Below are positions 35,328 through 44,800 of a stretch of DNA of 64,000 nt, one piece after another. The stretch is from Winogradskyella sp. (lineage in GTDB: Bacteria > Bacteroidota > Bacteroidia > Flavobacteriales > Flavobacteriaceae). The notes beneath the pieces were generated by a model. That model was not told the origin of the DNA. It saw only the letters and a list, made by a program, of their open reading frames with translations, and did no database searches. The translations under genes were made by a program, and so were the position numbers. The stretch is taken from NCBI RefSeq assembly GCF_013213835.1, contig NZ_JABSSU010000005.1:269294-333293 (forward strand), in the 5' to 3' direction. How positions within the stretch are numbered: the first letter of the stretch is position 1; every line of letters starts with the position of its first letter.

Positions 35328-35741
35328 ATGAAACTAAAACTCAAACTTTTAAGGATAGACACAATCCTGCCAATTAAATTATTTGGTATGGTGATGTTAT
35401 TATTCATGACTACAGCTACAGTTAGTGCACAAAAAACGAGCACAAATGAGCGAACGATTACAGGTATCATTATTGCAGAAGGTAAACCTGTTGCTGAAGC
35501 CAACATCACACTTCAAGGTACCAAAACTGGTGTAATGACTGGTGAAGACGGCACGTTCACATTTCCTAAAAAACTAAAAGCAGGTGATATTTTAGTATTT
35601 AGCTACTTAGGTTATGAAACTCAAAAAGTAACAATTATGTCTGATACTAGTTATATAAAACTAGAATTCACCGTAGACATGATTGAAATGATTGGTGCTT
35701 TAGATGACAACACACCTTACAAATCAAAACGAAAGAATTAA
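35328..35741 (+). CDS. Small secreted carboxypeptidase-regulatory-like domain protein
   Basis: This 137-residue protein has a long signal peptide (to about residue 36, ATVSAQ) and one CarboxypepD_reg-like beta-sandwich: ITGIIIAEGKPVAEANITLQ, then GEDGTFTFPKKLKAGDILVFSYLGYE. This is the N-terminal extension of many SusC-type receptors, but here it stands alone and ends about 40 residues after the sandwich. It may be a remnant or a free adaptor. A terminator follows and the transglutaminase-like gene begins 83 bases on. Confidence 0.78.
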   Translation: MKLKLKLLRIDTILPIKLFGMVMLLFMTTATVSAQKTSTNERTITGIIIAEGKPVAEANITLQGTKTGVMTGEDGTFTFPKKLKAGDILVFSYLGYETQKVTIMSDTSYIKLEFTVDMIEMIGALDDNTPYKSKRKN

Positions 35742-35769
35742 TATACAACACTAGTAATTTTTCATTTTT

Positions 35770-35810
35770 AAAGCATAATCGATTAGCTATTATATTGATT
35801 ATGCTTTTTT
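35770..35810 (+). terminator. Terminator after the small secreted protein
   Basis: AAAGCATAATC (35770-35780) pairs exactly with GATTATGCTTT (35797-35807), with a 16-base loop and a T-run. Confidence 0.75.
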
Positions 35811-35824
35811 CAGATTAAAAGTCA

Positions 35825-36847
35825 ATGCTTTACAAATTTATCCTTACTTTTTTTCTTTTTGTATTCCTTTTAAGGATTAATGCTCAAGCAAACGACTTTA
35901 ATACTATAAACTTTAAAAAGGCTGATAGTATTGCCAAGGTGTATAGAGGTGAAACACTTCATAATTTACCTCAACTTTCATATAATCTCACCTACTCATT
36001 AAAAACAGAAGCAGAACAATTTAGAGCTATTTATAAATGGGTATGTGAGAATATTGCTAACGATTACAATCTTTACAAAAAGAACGATTACAAACGTCAA
36101 CGCTTTAAAAATAACAGTGTAAAATTTAAAGCATGGAATAATGAATTTAGAAGGCAACTATTTCATAAACTATTGAAGAAAAAACGCACCATTTGTACAG
36201 GTTATGCGTATTTGGTAAGAGAACTTTCTAGACTGGCCGATATAGAATGTGAAATTGTACAAGGCTTTGGAAGAGTAAGTACAACTGATCTTGACAAACT
36301 AGATATCCCGAACCATTCTTGGAATGCAGTAAAGCTGAATAACAAATGGTATTTGTGCGACCCTACTTGGGCAAGTGGCATTCCAAATCCAAAATCTAAT
36401 AGGTTTGAATTTAAATACAATGATGGTTTCTTTTTAGCAAGACCAGAACTTTTTGCAATTAATCATTTCCCTGTTGACTCAAAATGGTGGCTTTTAGATA
36501 AGGATATACCAACTTTTGAAGCCTTTTTGGCATCACCGGTACTTTATGGTAATGCATACAAGAATTTAAATACCATTATCACCTCTAAAGTAATTCACCA
36601 TGATATAAAAAAAGGTGATTCTATTTCTTTTGAATTTGAACTGAAAAACATTGTCAGAAAAGAAGCTATAAAACTATTGATTGATAGTGGAAACAATGCT
36701 TGGGAACGTAAACCAACTTCAGTTACGAGCGTGAATAACAAATTCACCATTAAACAACGTTTTGTGAAAACAGGTTTCTACGATGTTCATATTTACATAG
36801 GTGATGATTTAATTGCTACTTATACCGTTAAAGTTAAAAAGACTTAA
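35825..36847 (+). CDS. Secreted transglutaminase-like protein
   Basis: This 340-residue protein has a signal peptide (to Ala20, INAQ). The transglutaminase/protease-like fold has its triad readable: Cys124 in KKRTICTGYAYL, His164 in IPNHSWNAVKL and Asp179 in WYLCDPTWASG. The C-terminal 100 residues form a beta domain. Related proteins cut or cross-link peptides, and many bacterial ones are proteases. It should act in the periplasm or at the surface. It is convergent with the pseudouridine-synthase-like gene, the two stops sharing bases 36844-36847. Confidence 0.86.
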   Translation: MLYKFILTFFLFVFLLRINAQANDFNTINFKKADSIAKVYRGETLHNLPQLSYNLTYSLKTEAEQFRAIYKWVCENIANDYNLYKKNDYKRQRFKNNSVKFKAWNNEFRRQLFHKLLKKKRTICTGYAYLVRELSRLADIECEIVQGFGRVSTTDLDKLDIPNHSWNAVKLNNKWYLCDPTWASGIPNPKSNRFEFKYNDGFFLARPELFAINHFPVDSKWWLLDKDIPTFEAFLASPVLYGNAYKNLNTIITSKVIHHDIKKGDSISFEFELKNIVRKEAIKLLIDSGNNAWERKPTSVTSVNNKFTIKQRFVKTGFYDVHIYIGDDLIATYTVKVKKT

Positions 36848-37650
36848 AGCATCTTCAAGGTATTGATTTCTTGTGTAGTCAAATGCTTCCAATGACCTCG
36901 TGGAATATCTTTTTTGGTTAAGTGACCAATGGCTACACAATCTATTTTCACTAGGTCGTATTTAAGTGTTTCGAAAATGGTTCTTAAAATAGAATTTCCT
37001 GTGTTCTTAATTTTTATTCCAATTTTGTTTTTAGATTCTCCTTCAACATAGCTTACTTCTTCAACAGTAATTGTTCTTCCGTCTACATTAAACCCTTCTT
37101 GAATCTTCTTTAAATCTTCAAATTTTAGGTTTCTATCTAATTCAACCTGAAACAACCTTGCGACACCATTCTTAGAATTGGTGAATTTCTGTACTACTTT
37201 TTCGTCATTGGTAAATAACAATAAGCCTAAAGAGTTTCTACCCAAACGCCCAATCGGTCTGATATTAGCAGAAGTCGCATTAGCAACCAAATCCATAACC
37301 GTTCTACCTTTGCCTTCTGCTGTGGTTGTTGCAAAACCTTTTGGCTTATTTAATAAGACATAAACTTTTGGCTCCGGACTAATTCTTTGGCCATCAAACT
37401 TTACCTCATCACCCGGCTTCACTTTATAGCCCATTTCATTTACAACCTTACCATTTACAGTCACTAAACCAATAGCAATATTCTCATCTGCTTCTCTACG
37501 AGAACAAATACCAGAATTTGAGATATACTTGTTTAAACGAATATCGTCGGATTTTGCACCCTGCTTCTTAGGTTGTGACTTCTTTTTATATGGCGCATTT
37601 CCTTTTCCTGAAAATTGTTTTTTACCTCTACCAGCTTGATTTCTGCTCAT
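36844..37650 (-). CDS. RsuA/RluB-family pseudouridine synthase paralogue, catalytic Asp replaced
   Basis: This 268-residue protein has a basic N-terminal extension of about 34 residues rich in Lys, Gln and Gly, an S4 domain (IRLNKYISNSGICSRREADENI), then the RluB core beginning VYVLLNKPKG. The motif that should read GRLDxxTxGLL is IGRLGRNSLGLLLF: Gly137, codon GGT at 37242-37240, stands where the catalytic Asp belongs. The C-terminal RIVRRIFEHLGY-type motif is also degraded (NSILRTIFETLKY). The fold and RNA-binding domain seem intact and the frame is open, so it may be a non-catalytic rRNA-binding protein. It has its own -7 element. Confidence 0.88.
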   Translation of the reverse strand: MSRNQAGRGKKQFSGKGNAPYKKKSQPKKQGAKSDDIRLNKYISNSGICSRREADENIAIGLVTVNGKVVNEMGYKVKPGDEVKFDGQRISPEPKVYVLLNKPKGFATTTAEGKGRTVMDLVANATSANIRPIGRLGRNSLGLLLFTNDEKVVQKFTNSKNGVARLFQVELDRNLKFEDLKKIQEGFNVDGRTITVEEVSYVEGESKNKIGIKIKNTGNSILRTIFETLKYDLVKIDCVAIGHLTKKDIPRGHWKHLTTQEINTLKML

Positions 37651-37664
37651 GTTGTAATTTTTTG

Positions 37665-37672
37665 CAAATGTA
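37665..37672 (-). promoter_or_regulatory. -7 promoter element TACATTTG of the RluB-like gene
   Basis: An exact TAxxTTTG match on the minus strand, 14 bases before the ATG at 37650, between the nitrilase stop and this gene. It implies a leader of about 8 bases. Confidence 0.5.
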
Positions 37673-37691
37673 TAACAATAGTTAACACTAA

Positions 37692-38639
37692 CTACTTAAT
37701 TTCTACAGTAGTTTGTCTTTCTGTATTTACGGTTAACTTGGTAACATCTGGTCTTGAATAATGCCCAACAGCATCAAAATTTTGACGCTCTTCTAGCACA
37801 CGATTAAAGTCTATAGTTTGGATGATTAAACCTTCTTTGTGTAATACAGGTTCAACAATCCATTCACCATCTGGTCCAGCAATACAGCTGCCACCATTGG
37901 TTAAAGTTTCAGGTGCATTTTTTATGAGCTCATCATAAAAAGGTGTGTCTTTAGGAAAGTCTGCTTTTCTCATTAAAGCAGATACAGACACTACAAACGA
38001 ACGTGATTCTCTTGCTATAAAACGTGTAATGTCCTTTGTATTATGATCACTTCCAGGCCAAACTGCTATATGAAGATTTTCACCTTGACCATATAAAGCG
38101 GTTCTTGGTAATGGCATCCAGTTTTCCCAGCAATTTAGTCCACCAACTGTAAATGCTTTTAACGGATGCACTTTTAATCCATTACCATCGCCAGGTGCCC
38201 ATGTTAAACGCTCATCATAAGTTGGTCTTAACTTTCTATGCACAGATTTAATTTCGCCATCCGTATTGATGTAAACTAAAGTGGCGTATATACTATGTCC
38301 GCCTCTATCTTCTGGTCGTTCTATAATTCCTAAATAAATTGCAATTTTATGTGCTTTAGCTAACTGACAAACACTATCTAACTCACCTTTTTCAATACAA
38401 ATAGCGTTATTTACATAATGCGCATGAAGCTTCTTATTGGTCTCAGTATTCCATTCTGCACCACCAGTTAAAGCCAACCAAAACGGATAACCAGGTAATA
38501 AGGCTTCACCAAACACTATCAACTCACAATTCTGAGCAACAGCATCCTTTATGCTTTGCTCTACTTTTTTTAGAGTATCTACTTTGTTTAACCAAACAGG
38601 TGCAATTTGCGCCATTGCAATTTTTAAAGATGTATCCAT
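37692..38639 (-). CDS. Nitrilase-family carbon-nitrogen hydrolase
   Basis: This 315-residue protein has the catalytic triad Glu45 (VFGEALLPGYP), Lys136 (VHRKLRPTYDE) and Cys170 (GGLNCWENW), in the arrangement of true nitrilases (branch 1) rather than amidases. It would hydrolyse a nitrile to acid and ammonia, or a related amide; the natural substrate is unknown. Its ATG overlaps the UbiA stop by one base, so it is translated from the isoprenoid operon. Whether that indicates a role there or is convenience of position is unclear. Confidence 0.9.
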   Translation of the reverse strand: MDTSLKIAMAQIAPVWLNKVDTLKKVEQSIKDAVAQNCELIVFGEALLPGYPFWLALTGGAEWNTETNKKLHAHYVNNAICIEKGELDSVCQLAKAHKIAIYLGIIERPEDRGGHSIYATLVYINTDGEIKSVHRKLRPTYDERLTWAPGDGNGLKVHPLKAFTVGGLNCWENWMPLPRTALYGQGENLHIAVWPGSDHNTKDITRFIARESRSFVVSVSALMRKADFPKDTPFYDELIKNAPETLTNGGSCIAGPDGEWIVEPVLHKEGLIIQTIDFNRVLEERQNFDAVGHYSRPDVTKLTVNTERQTTVEIK

Positions 38640-39541
38640 TATATTCTATTTAGTACGACTGATATATCTATGAGTAATATTGAAAATACACCAGTTACAA
38701 TTATAAATTTTAAGATGTTATGTAATATCAAATAGTGCGTTTTCTCATTTGATTTGGACAGTATAAAAAAGAAGAAGAGTAATAAAACGATACTCAAAAA
38801 GAAAAATATATACATATGACCAATCTTGAAAAAAAGAATAAGTACAATAGCAGTAGCTATAGTTAATAATACCAAAATTTTCAGCATTAATTTAGAGGTA
38901 TTTTCACCATAAACAACAGGAACGGTCCTGTAGTCTAATGCTAAATCACCTCTAATATTTTCGAGATCTTTTGTGAGTTCACGCATAGAAATGAGTAGAA
39001 ACAGAAATATAGCATGACCAAAAATGACAAGTTCGAAATTTTTATAATAAATAAATATGGCGAAAAATGGTATAACTGTTAATATTGCTGAAATCAGATT
39101 TCCTGTTATAGGTTGCTTTTTTAAACGATGACTATAAAACCAAATACCGAAAATATACAGTGAATAAAATATAACCGTCTTAAATGAGACATAACTGGCA
39201 AAAATGACCGCAAGAAAATTTAAAGTAAAATAGAAAGACAATTTTGTGTTTTGACTTACCAATCTATCTAACATGGTCTTTCTTGGTTTATTGATCAAAT
39301 CCTTTTCCGAATCATAGAAGTTATTAATGATGTAACCACCAGCAATTGTGGCCGAAGATGCCAAAACCAACATTAATAAGTTCAGATCGAAAAGTACCGT
39401 TTTAATTGGTTTATCTGGTGCAAAAATATAAACAGAAGCTAGATACTGGGCTAAAGCAACGACGAGTATATTATAACCACGTACCACAGAAAACAAACTG
39501 AAAAATTTTAAAAGAATGTGTTTCTGCCGTCTTGTAAGCAT
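38639..39541 (-). CDS. UbiA-family prenyltransferase (GGGP geranylgeranyltransferase-like)
   Basis: This 300-residue membrane protein has eight or so hydrophobic segments. The first allylic-diphosphate motif is IINNFYDSEKDLINKPRKT (NxxxDxxxD), and the second lies around MRELTKDLENIRGDLALDYRT. Flavobacterial proteins of this kind are annotated geranylgeranylglycerol-phosphate geranylgeranyltransferase; other UbiA acceptors (quinone or heme-type) are possible. Position directly after mevalonate-kinase-like and mvaD genes supports an isoprenoid role. A terminator-like hairpin separates it from the kinase gene, so it may have separate control. Confidence 0.85.
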   Translation of the reverse strand: MLTRRQKHILLKFFSLFSVVRGYNILVVALAQYLASVYIFAPDKPIKTVLFDLNLLMLVLASSATIAGGYIINNFYDSEKDLINKPRKTMLDRLVSQNTKLSFYFTLNFLAVIFASYVSFKTVIFYSLYIFGIWFYSHRLKKQPITGNLISAILTVIPFFAIFIYYKNFELVIFGHAIFLFLLISMRELTKDLENIRGDLALDYRTVPVVYGENTSKLMLKILVLLTIATAIVLILFFKIGHMYIFFFLSIVLLLFFFFILSKSNEKTHYLILHNILKFIIVTGVFSILLIDISVVLNRI

Positions 39542-39551
39542 AATTATGAAT

Positions 39552-39588
39552 TAAAAAACCCCACTAGTTACAAAAACAAGTGAGGTTT
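39552..39588 (-). terminator. Terminator after the mevalonate-kinase-like gene
   Basis: AAACCCCACT (39556-39565) and AGTGAGGTTT (39579-39588) pair with one mismatch, and on the minus strand the stem is followed by a run of six T. Confidence 0.6.
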
Positions 39589-39607
39589 AGAATTAATATT
39601 TTTAAAG

Positions 39608-40537
39608 TTAAAAGTTATATACAACTTCTAATTTCTGACCTTTTAAAGCTTCTTTTGCCTTATCAATATTTTCTGTAAAACCTAGGATGTAGCCTCCACC
39701 TCCAGACCCACATAATTTTAAATAGTAGTCATTAGTTTCGAGTCCTTTTTTCCATAAATCATGAAACTGCTGAGGGATCATTGGTTTAAAATTATTCAAG
39801 ACGACTTTAGATAAAGATTTTGTGTTTCTGAAGAGTGATTTTACATCTCCCTTTAAGAAATCATCAACACATGCATCTGTATACTTAATAAACTGGTCTT
39901 TTAACATACTACGGAAACCTTCATTTTTCATGTTTTCCATAAATATGCTTACCATTGGTGCTGTTTCGCCAACAATACCGCTATCAATTAGGAACACAGC
40001 ACCTTTTCCTTCTGTTTTTTGAGAAGGAATGCCTGTTGCTTCAATATTATCTTTTGAGTTGATAAGTATCGGCAGACTTAAATAGCTATTTAATGGATCT
40101 AACCCCGAAGATTTACCATGAAAGAACGATTCCATTTCTGAGAAAATAGCCTTTAACTTCAAAAGCTTTTCTCTAGTAAGATTTTCTAAAACTGTAATCT
40201 TATCAGTGGCATATTTATCATAGATGGCCGCCACAAGAGCTCCACTACTTCCAACACCGTAACCTTGTGGAATTGAAGAATCGAAATACATACCAGCATC
40301 AACATCGTTTTGCAAGGTTTCAATATCAAAAGACACTAACGCTTTATCTAATTCTCTTAGATAAGTAACAAAACGCTTTAAACTTTCGTTTGATTTTATG
40401 GCTTCTTCAGAAGGATTTTCATCTACCTTAAGTGCTCCATTATAGAAGTTATAAGGAATAGATAAACCCTTTGAATCTTTGATGATGCCGTACTCACCAA
40501 AGAGTAGAATTTTAGAATAAAAAAGTGGTCCTTTCAT
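39608..40537 (-). CDS. GHMP kinase, mevalonate-kinase-like
   Basis: This 309-residue GHMP-superfamily protein has the ATP loop QGYGVGSSGALVAAI near residues 90-104, an N-terminal GEYGIIKDSKG segment typical of mevalonate kinases, and the C-terminal GSGGGGYILGF motif near 277-287. It would phosphorylate mevalonate, or possibly phosphomevalonate, for isopentenyl diphosphate synthesis. It lies between mvaD and the UbiA gene on one strand. It has its own -7 element (TATATTTG) upstream and a terminator downstream, so it is transcribed at least partly alone. Phosphomevalonate kinase activity cannot be ruled out. Confidence 0.86.
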   Translation of the reverse strand: MKGPLFYSKILLFGEYGIIKDSKGLSIPYNFYNGALKVDENPSEEAIKSNESLKRFVTYLRELDKALVSFDIETLQNDVDAGMYFDSSIPQGYGVGSSGALVAAIYDKYATDKITVLENLTREKLLKLKAIFSEMESFFHGKSSGLDPLNSYLSLPILINSKDNIEATGIPSQKTEGKGAVFLIDSGIVGETAPMVSIFMENMKNEGFRSMLKDQFIKYTDACVDDFLKGDVKSLFRNTKSLSKVVLNNFKPMIPQQFHDLWKKGLETNDYYLKLCGSGGGGYILGFTENIDKAKEALKGQKLEVVYNF

Positions 40538-40559
40538 TTATGATGGGCAATTCTTAAAG

Positions 40560-40567
40560 CAAATATA
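40560..40567 (-). promoter_or_regulatory. -7 promoter element TATATTTG of the mevalonate-kinase-like gene
   Basis: An exact TAxxTTTG match on the minus strand, 22 bases before the ATG at 40537. Predicted leader about 16 bases. Confidence 0.5.
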
Positions 40568-40612
40568 AGGATTTTAACACTATATGATTTACAATCAATA
40601 CTTAAGCTATCG

Positions 40613-41692
40613 TTAATTTTTGATTAATTGTGATCCTTTTCCTGCAAAATCATGAATAAAATGCTCATTTTGACAATATTTAGCTAAATCAGTTTCAATA
40701 AATTCGTGAATAGCAGTTTGTTCACTTTCTGGATATAATAGGTGTACATTTGCGCCTGCATCTAATGTAAAACATACATTAGATTTGTGTTCTTCACGAT
40801 ACTTCCAAATTCGATTTATGATGTCTAAAGTATTCGGTTTCATCAAGATGAAATACGGCATACTTGTCATCATCATAGCATGAAGTGTCAGTGCTTCACT
40901 TTCTACAATTTTAACAAAAGTCTCTAAATCACCAGACGTTAAAACAGTTTTCAACTTTGCTAAATTATCATGCGCCTGAGAAAAACGTTGTTGAGCAAAA
41001 GGATGACCATACATTAATTTATGACCTACTGTGCTGCTCACTTGCTTTTCGCCTTTATCTACTAATAAAATAGTGTCTTGGTAGTTTTTGAAATTCTCAT
41101 GTACCTGACCATCAAAAGGAATTCCGAATAAGTCTGAACTTTCAGTACTTTCATTTGCACCCCAAACCACAAGTTCGCCTTCTATACTTCTGCAGGCACT
41201 ACCAGAACCTAAACGTGCTAAAAAGGAAGCTTTTTTATTAAAATAGTCATTTGAATAATCGCCACCTAATTCCTCTTCAACACTCATAAGACAAAGAGCT
41301 AAAGCGCTCATTCCTGATGCTGAAGATGCAATACCAGAACTATGTGGAAATGTGTTTTCGGTATCAATCTTAAAATGATAATCTCTTAAGAAAGGCATAT
41401 ACTGTTCAATACGTTCAAAAAAGGTTTGAATTTTTGGCTTAAAAGCTTCATTCTTTTCACCTTCAAAATAGACATCAAAACTAAAATCGTCACCTTCTTT
41501 TTTAGTGTAAGTTAACTCAGTAATGGTTTTACAATTTGAAAGCGTAAAACTAATGGAAGGATTTTCTGGAATTTGATGTTCCTTTTTTCCCCAATATTTC
41601 ACCAAAGCTATATTACTCGGTGAAGACCATTTTACGCTACCTTTTTCTATGTTAGTATTGTATGATTTAAGAATAAAATCTTGTGCTGTCAT
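40613..41692 (-). CDS. mvaD: Diphosphomevalonate decarboxylase
   Basis: With ATG 41692 the protein has 359 residues. The longer frame from 41719 begins upstream of the predicted transcription start (about 41710) and is unlikely. Family segments are SNIALVKYWGKKE near residue 29, the substrate strand NPSISFTLS, and HSSGIASSASGMSALAL, the ATP loop with the catalytic Ser. It converts mevalonate diphosphate to isopentenyl diphosphate with ATP, in the cytoplasm. It is first in the isoprenoid run with mevalonate-kinase-like and UbiA genes behind. No signal peptide. Confidence 0.94.
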   Translation of the reverse strand: MTAQDFILKSYNTNIEKGSVKWSSPSNIALVKYWGKKEHQIPENPSISFTLSNCKTITELTYTKKEGDDFSFDVYFEGEKNEAFKPKIQTFFERIEQYMPFLRDYHFKIDTENTFPHSSGIASSASGMSALALCLMSVEEELGGDYSNDYFNKKASFLARLGSGSACRSIEGELVVWGANESTESSDLFGIPFDGQVHENFKNYQDTILLVDKGEKQVSSTVGHKLMYGHPFAQQRFSQAHDNLAKLKTVLTSGDLETFVKIVESEALTLHAMMMTSMPYFILMKPNTLDIINRIWKYREEHKSNVCFTLDAGANVHLLYPESEQTAIHEFIETDLAKYCQNEHFIHDFAGKGSQLIKN

Positions 41693-41716
41693 GTCTATCT
41701 TTTTTAAATAGAATTG

Positions 41717-41724
41717 CAAAGATA
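41717..41724 (-). promoter_or_regulatory. -7 promoter element TATCTTTG of mvaD
   Basis: An exact TAxxTTTG match on the minus strand, 24 bases upstream of the ATG at 41692. It decides the start, since the alternative start at 41719 would precede the transcript. Confidence 0.55.
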
Positions 41725-41837
41725 AGTGAATCTATAATAAGAAATATCTAGAACTTAATAACCAAATGGGCATTTTATAAGTTAATAAAAAGATGAATAA
41801 TTATATTTCTTTTCATTTTAACTATTATCAAAACTGT

Positions 41838-41877
41838 AGAAAAAATAGGCCATTGTATAGCACGTCAATGACCTATT
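41838..41877 (-). terminator. Terminator of the T9SS LRR gene
   Basis: AATAGGCCATTG (41844-41855) and CAATGACCTATT (41866-41877) pair with one mismatch, and on the minus strand are followed by six T. It lies 17 bases past the stop. Confidence 0.7.
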
Positions 41878-41893
41878 CTAATTAATCAAAAAA

Positions 41894-44800
41894 CTATTTT
41901 TTAATGAAACGCTTAATTGCTATTTGACCTGATTCTGTCTTAATCTGAATAATATAAACACCAGATTCTAGACGGTTAACTTCAAGAGATTTTTTTGAAG
42001 TACTCAGCACATTTTCACCTAATAGGGAATACACATTTACAGTTGTAACCTCTTGATTAGACTTAATATAAATAACGTTACTAACAGGGTTTGGATAGAT
42101 AGATACATTTTTATTTAAGTCCAAATCATCTAAAGACAAACTGCAATTAGTGCTGAATATTGATGTATTATCTACATCGGTCCAATTGGTCTGCGCATAG
42201 TTAACATTATCTACTTGCACACAGATTAGATTAGGACAATTTAAAAAATCAATATTTCCGGCGGATATATTTGTATTATTTCCATTTTGAAGGTTAACTT
42301 GCGTTAACACCACACAATCGTTACCATTTACATCGGTCAAATTAGTATTGTTGGATAAATTTACGACGGACAATCCTGTATTACTGAAAACTAAAGTTTC
42401 CAATAGACTATTTTGAGAAAAATCAACACTTGTCAATGTTGGGTTATCATTAATGAAAAGAATTTCGAGACTACTTAAATTTGTAACATCCAAGCTAGTT
42501 AAATCATTGTCTCTTAAATTTATGAAATTTAGGCTACTACTAGATGGAAGCACAACAGACGATAGTGCATTACCTTGAAGATTTAAAGAAGCTAATACAG
42601 CTTGATTGCTCAAATCCAAAGCCGTTAAATCGTTATTAAATCTCATCTCAATATCCAGTAACAAAGTATTTGTACTTAAATTTAATGACGATACATTCGT
42701 ATTGTCTATATCTAGTGATGTTAGCTGTGTATTAGCTGATAAGTCAATGCTTGTTGCTGGATGAATATTTAAATCCAGACCCGTTAAGCTAGTAAACGCC
42801 TCCAAACCAGTAAAATCTGAGACACCAGAAAAGAAAGTGCCAATAGGTAAATTTATAATGGTACCTTGAACAAAAATTGTCCCATTAAAATTACTGGCCT
42901 CGCTACATTGTATCTCTGTATCGCCATTGATGTTTATAGCAGCGTCGCCTACAAGTGCTTGCTTAAAAATAGTATCAGGTATATTTACTATACACGCCGA
43001 AACACAATTATCACTCCAAGTTGCCGAGTTATCTTTTCTCCAATTAATATTTGAATTTGGATTAAATCCGGCATCATGCTGAATACAACTTAGATTAGGA
43101 TTAAATCGTGCATCCATAAAAGTTACATTATTATTGTTTGTATTGGCAACATTAAGACTTGTTAGCTGATTGTTATTAATGGTTAAACGAGTTAAGGCTG
43201 TATTACTTGAAATATCTAGATCACTCAGATTGTTGAATGAACACACAAGGTTTGTTAAATTAATATTGTTGGAAACATCTAAGTTATTTAAAAGATTATC
43301 ACCACAAGTAAGTACTGACAAAAGAGTGTTATTAGAAACATCTAAATTGTTTAATAAATTTGAAAAACAACTTACAGATGTTAAAGCTATATTTTGACTT
43401 ATATCTAAAGTAGTCATCTGGTTCATTCCACAATTTAAAATATTTAAATTAGTAAATGCTTCAATTCCTGTTAGGTTAATTATAGCTTGATTTTCAACAT
43501 CAATAGTACCTGTATAAGCCTGAGCTTCTGTGGTACAAATCTCGCCATCTCCATCGGTATCAATCACACTAATTCCCGCACCAGTTATGCCAACACCATG
43601 ATCTAACAACGCCGCTTTAAAGTTGGCATCTGGTATGTTTACAAATGTTGTACAACTACTTGCGGAACAGTTATCACTCCAATTAGCAGTAGCATCTTTT
43701 GCCCAACCTGATGCAAAAAAATTAATCACAACATAAGGTGGCGGTGTAAAACCACTATCGTGATTAATACAGACAAGGTTAGGATTATTTTGCGCATTCA
43801 TGTATGACAAAATTCCATTATTATTGTTGGCAAGATTTAAATCTGTAAGTGAGTTATTTAAACATGTCATTTCGATTAACTGGCTATTATTTGTAAAATC
43901 TAAGCTTGTTAACATATTACCAGAACATTCTACAGTAGTTAATAAAACATTATTAGATACATCTAGATTTGCAAGTGAATTTGATCCACAGGCTAAAAGC
44001 GTTAAAGAAATGTTATTAGACACATCTAGTACCGAAAGGTTATTATTAGAGCAGTTTAACACGTCAATATTTGTAAAAGCCTCAATCCCTGTGAGATCAG
44101 ATATGTTTAGAGAACTTGCTTGAATTCTACCCATGTAAGCCTGAGCCTCTGTTGTGCAAATTTCACCATCACCATCCGTGTCAATTATACTTATTCCTGA
44201 ACCAGTTATGCCAACACCATGGTCTAATAGTGCAGCTTTGAAATTGGCATCTGGTATATTCACAAATGTTGTACAGCTACTAGTCGAACAATTATCACTC
44301 CAATTAGCAGTAGCATCTTTTGCCCAACCTGAAATGCCATCATATGTTGGCGGTGTAAACCCGATATCGTGCTGTATACAATTTAAATTTGGGTTATTAT
44401 TAGCCTCTAAAGTACCTATATTTCCATTATTTCCATTAGCTACATTTAAACTTATTAGCTGGTTATAAGAACAGGTAAAAAGAAGTAAAGATGGACATTG
44501 ACTAACATCTAAACTTGCTAGTTGATTATTTCCACATTCAATTCTATCAATTATTGTGTTTTGTCCTACAGTTAAAGTGGTTAGCAAATTATCATAGCAA
44601 TACAATCGTGTTAGTTGCGCATTGTTACTTACATCTAAAGTAGTTATTTGATTTCCGAAACATTCCAAGGCAGTAATATTAGTAAACGCTTCAATACCTG
44701 TTAAATCTGCTATATTACTAAAACTTACACCTATAGGACCTGTATATGCCTGAGCTTCTGTTGTGCAAATTTCAGTATCTCCATCAGTATTTATGTTAGG

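Noticed and set aside
41693-41719. Upstream start for mvaD
   Set aside because: It lies upstream of the predicted transcription start given by the -7 element at 41717-41724.
43100-44500. Regularly spaced repeats that could suggest a CRISPR or satellite
   Set aside because: The repeats are in frame, encode leucine-rich repeats, vary in codons and lack identical 25-40-base units with unique spacers.
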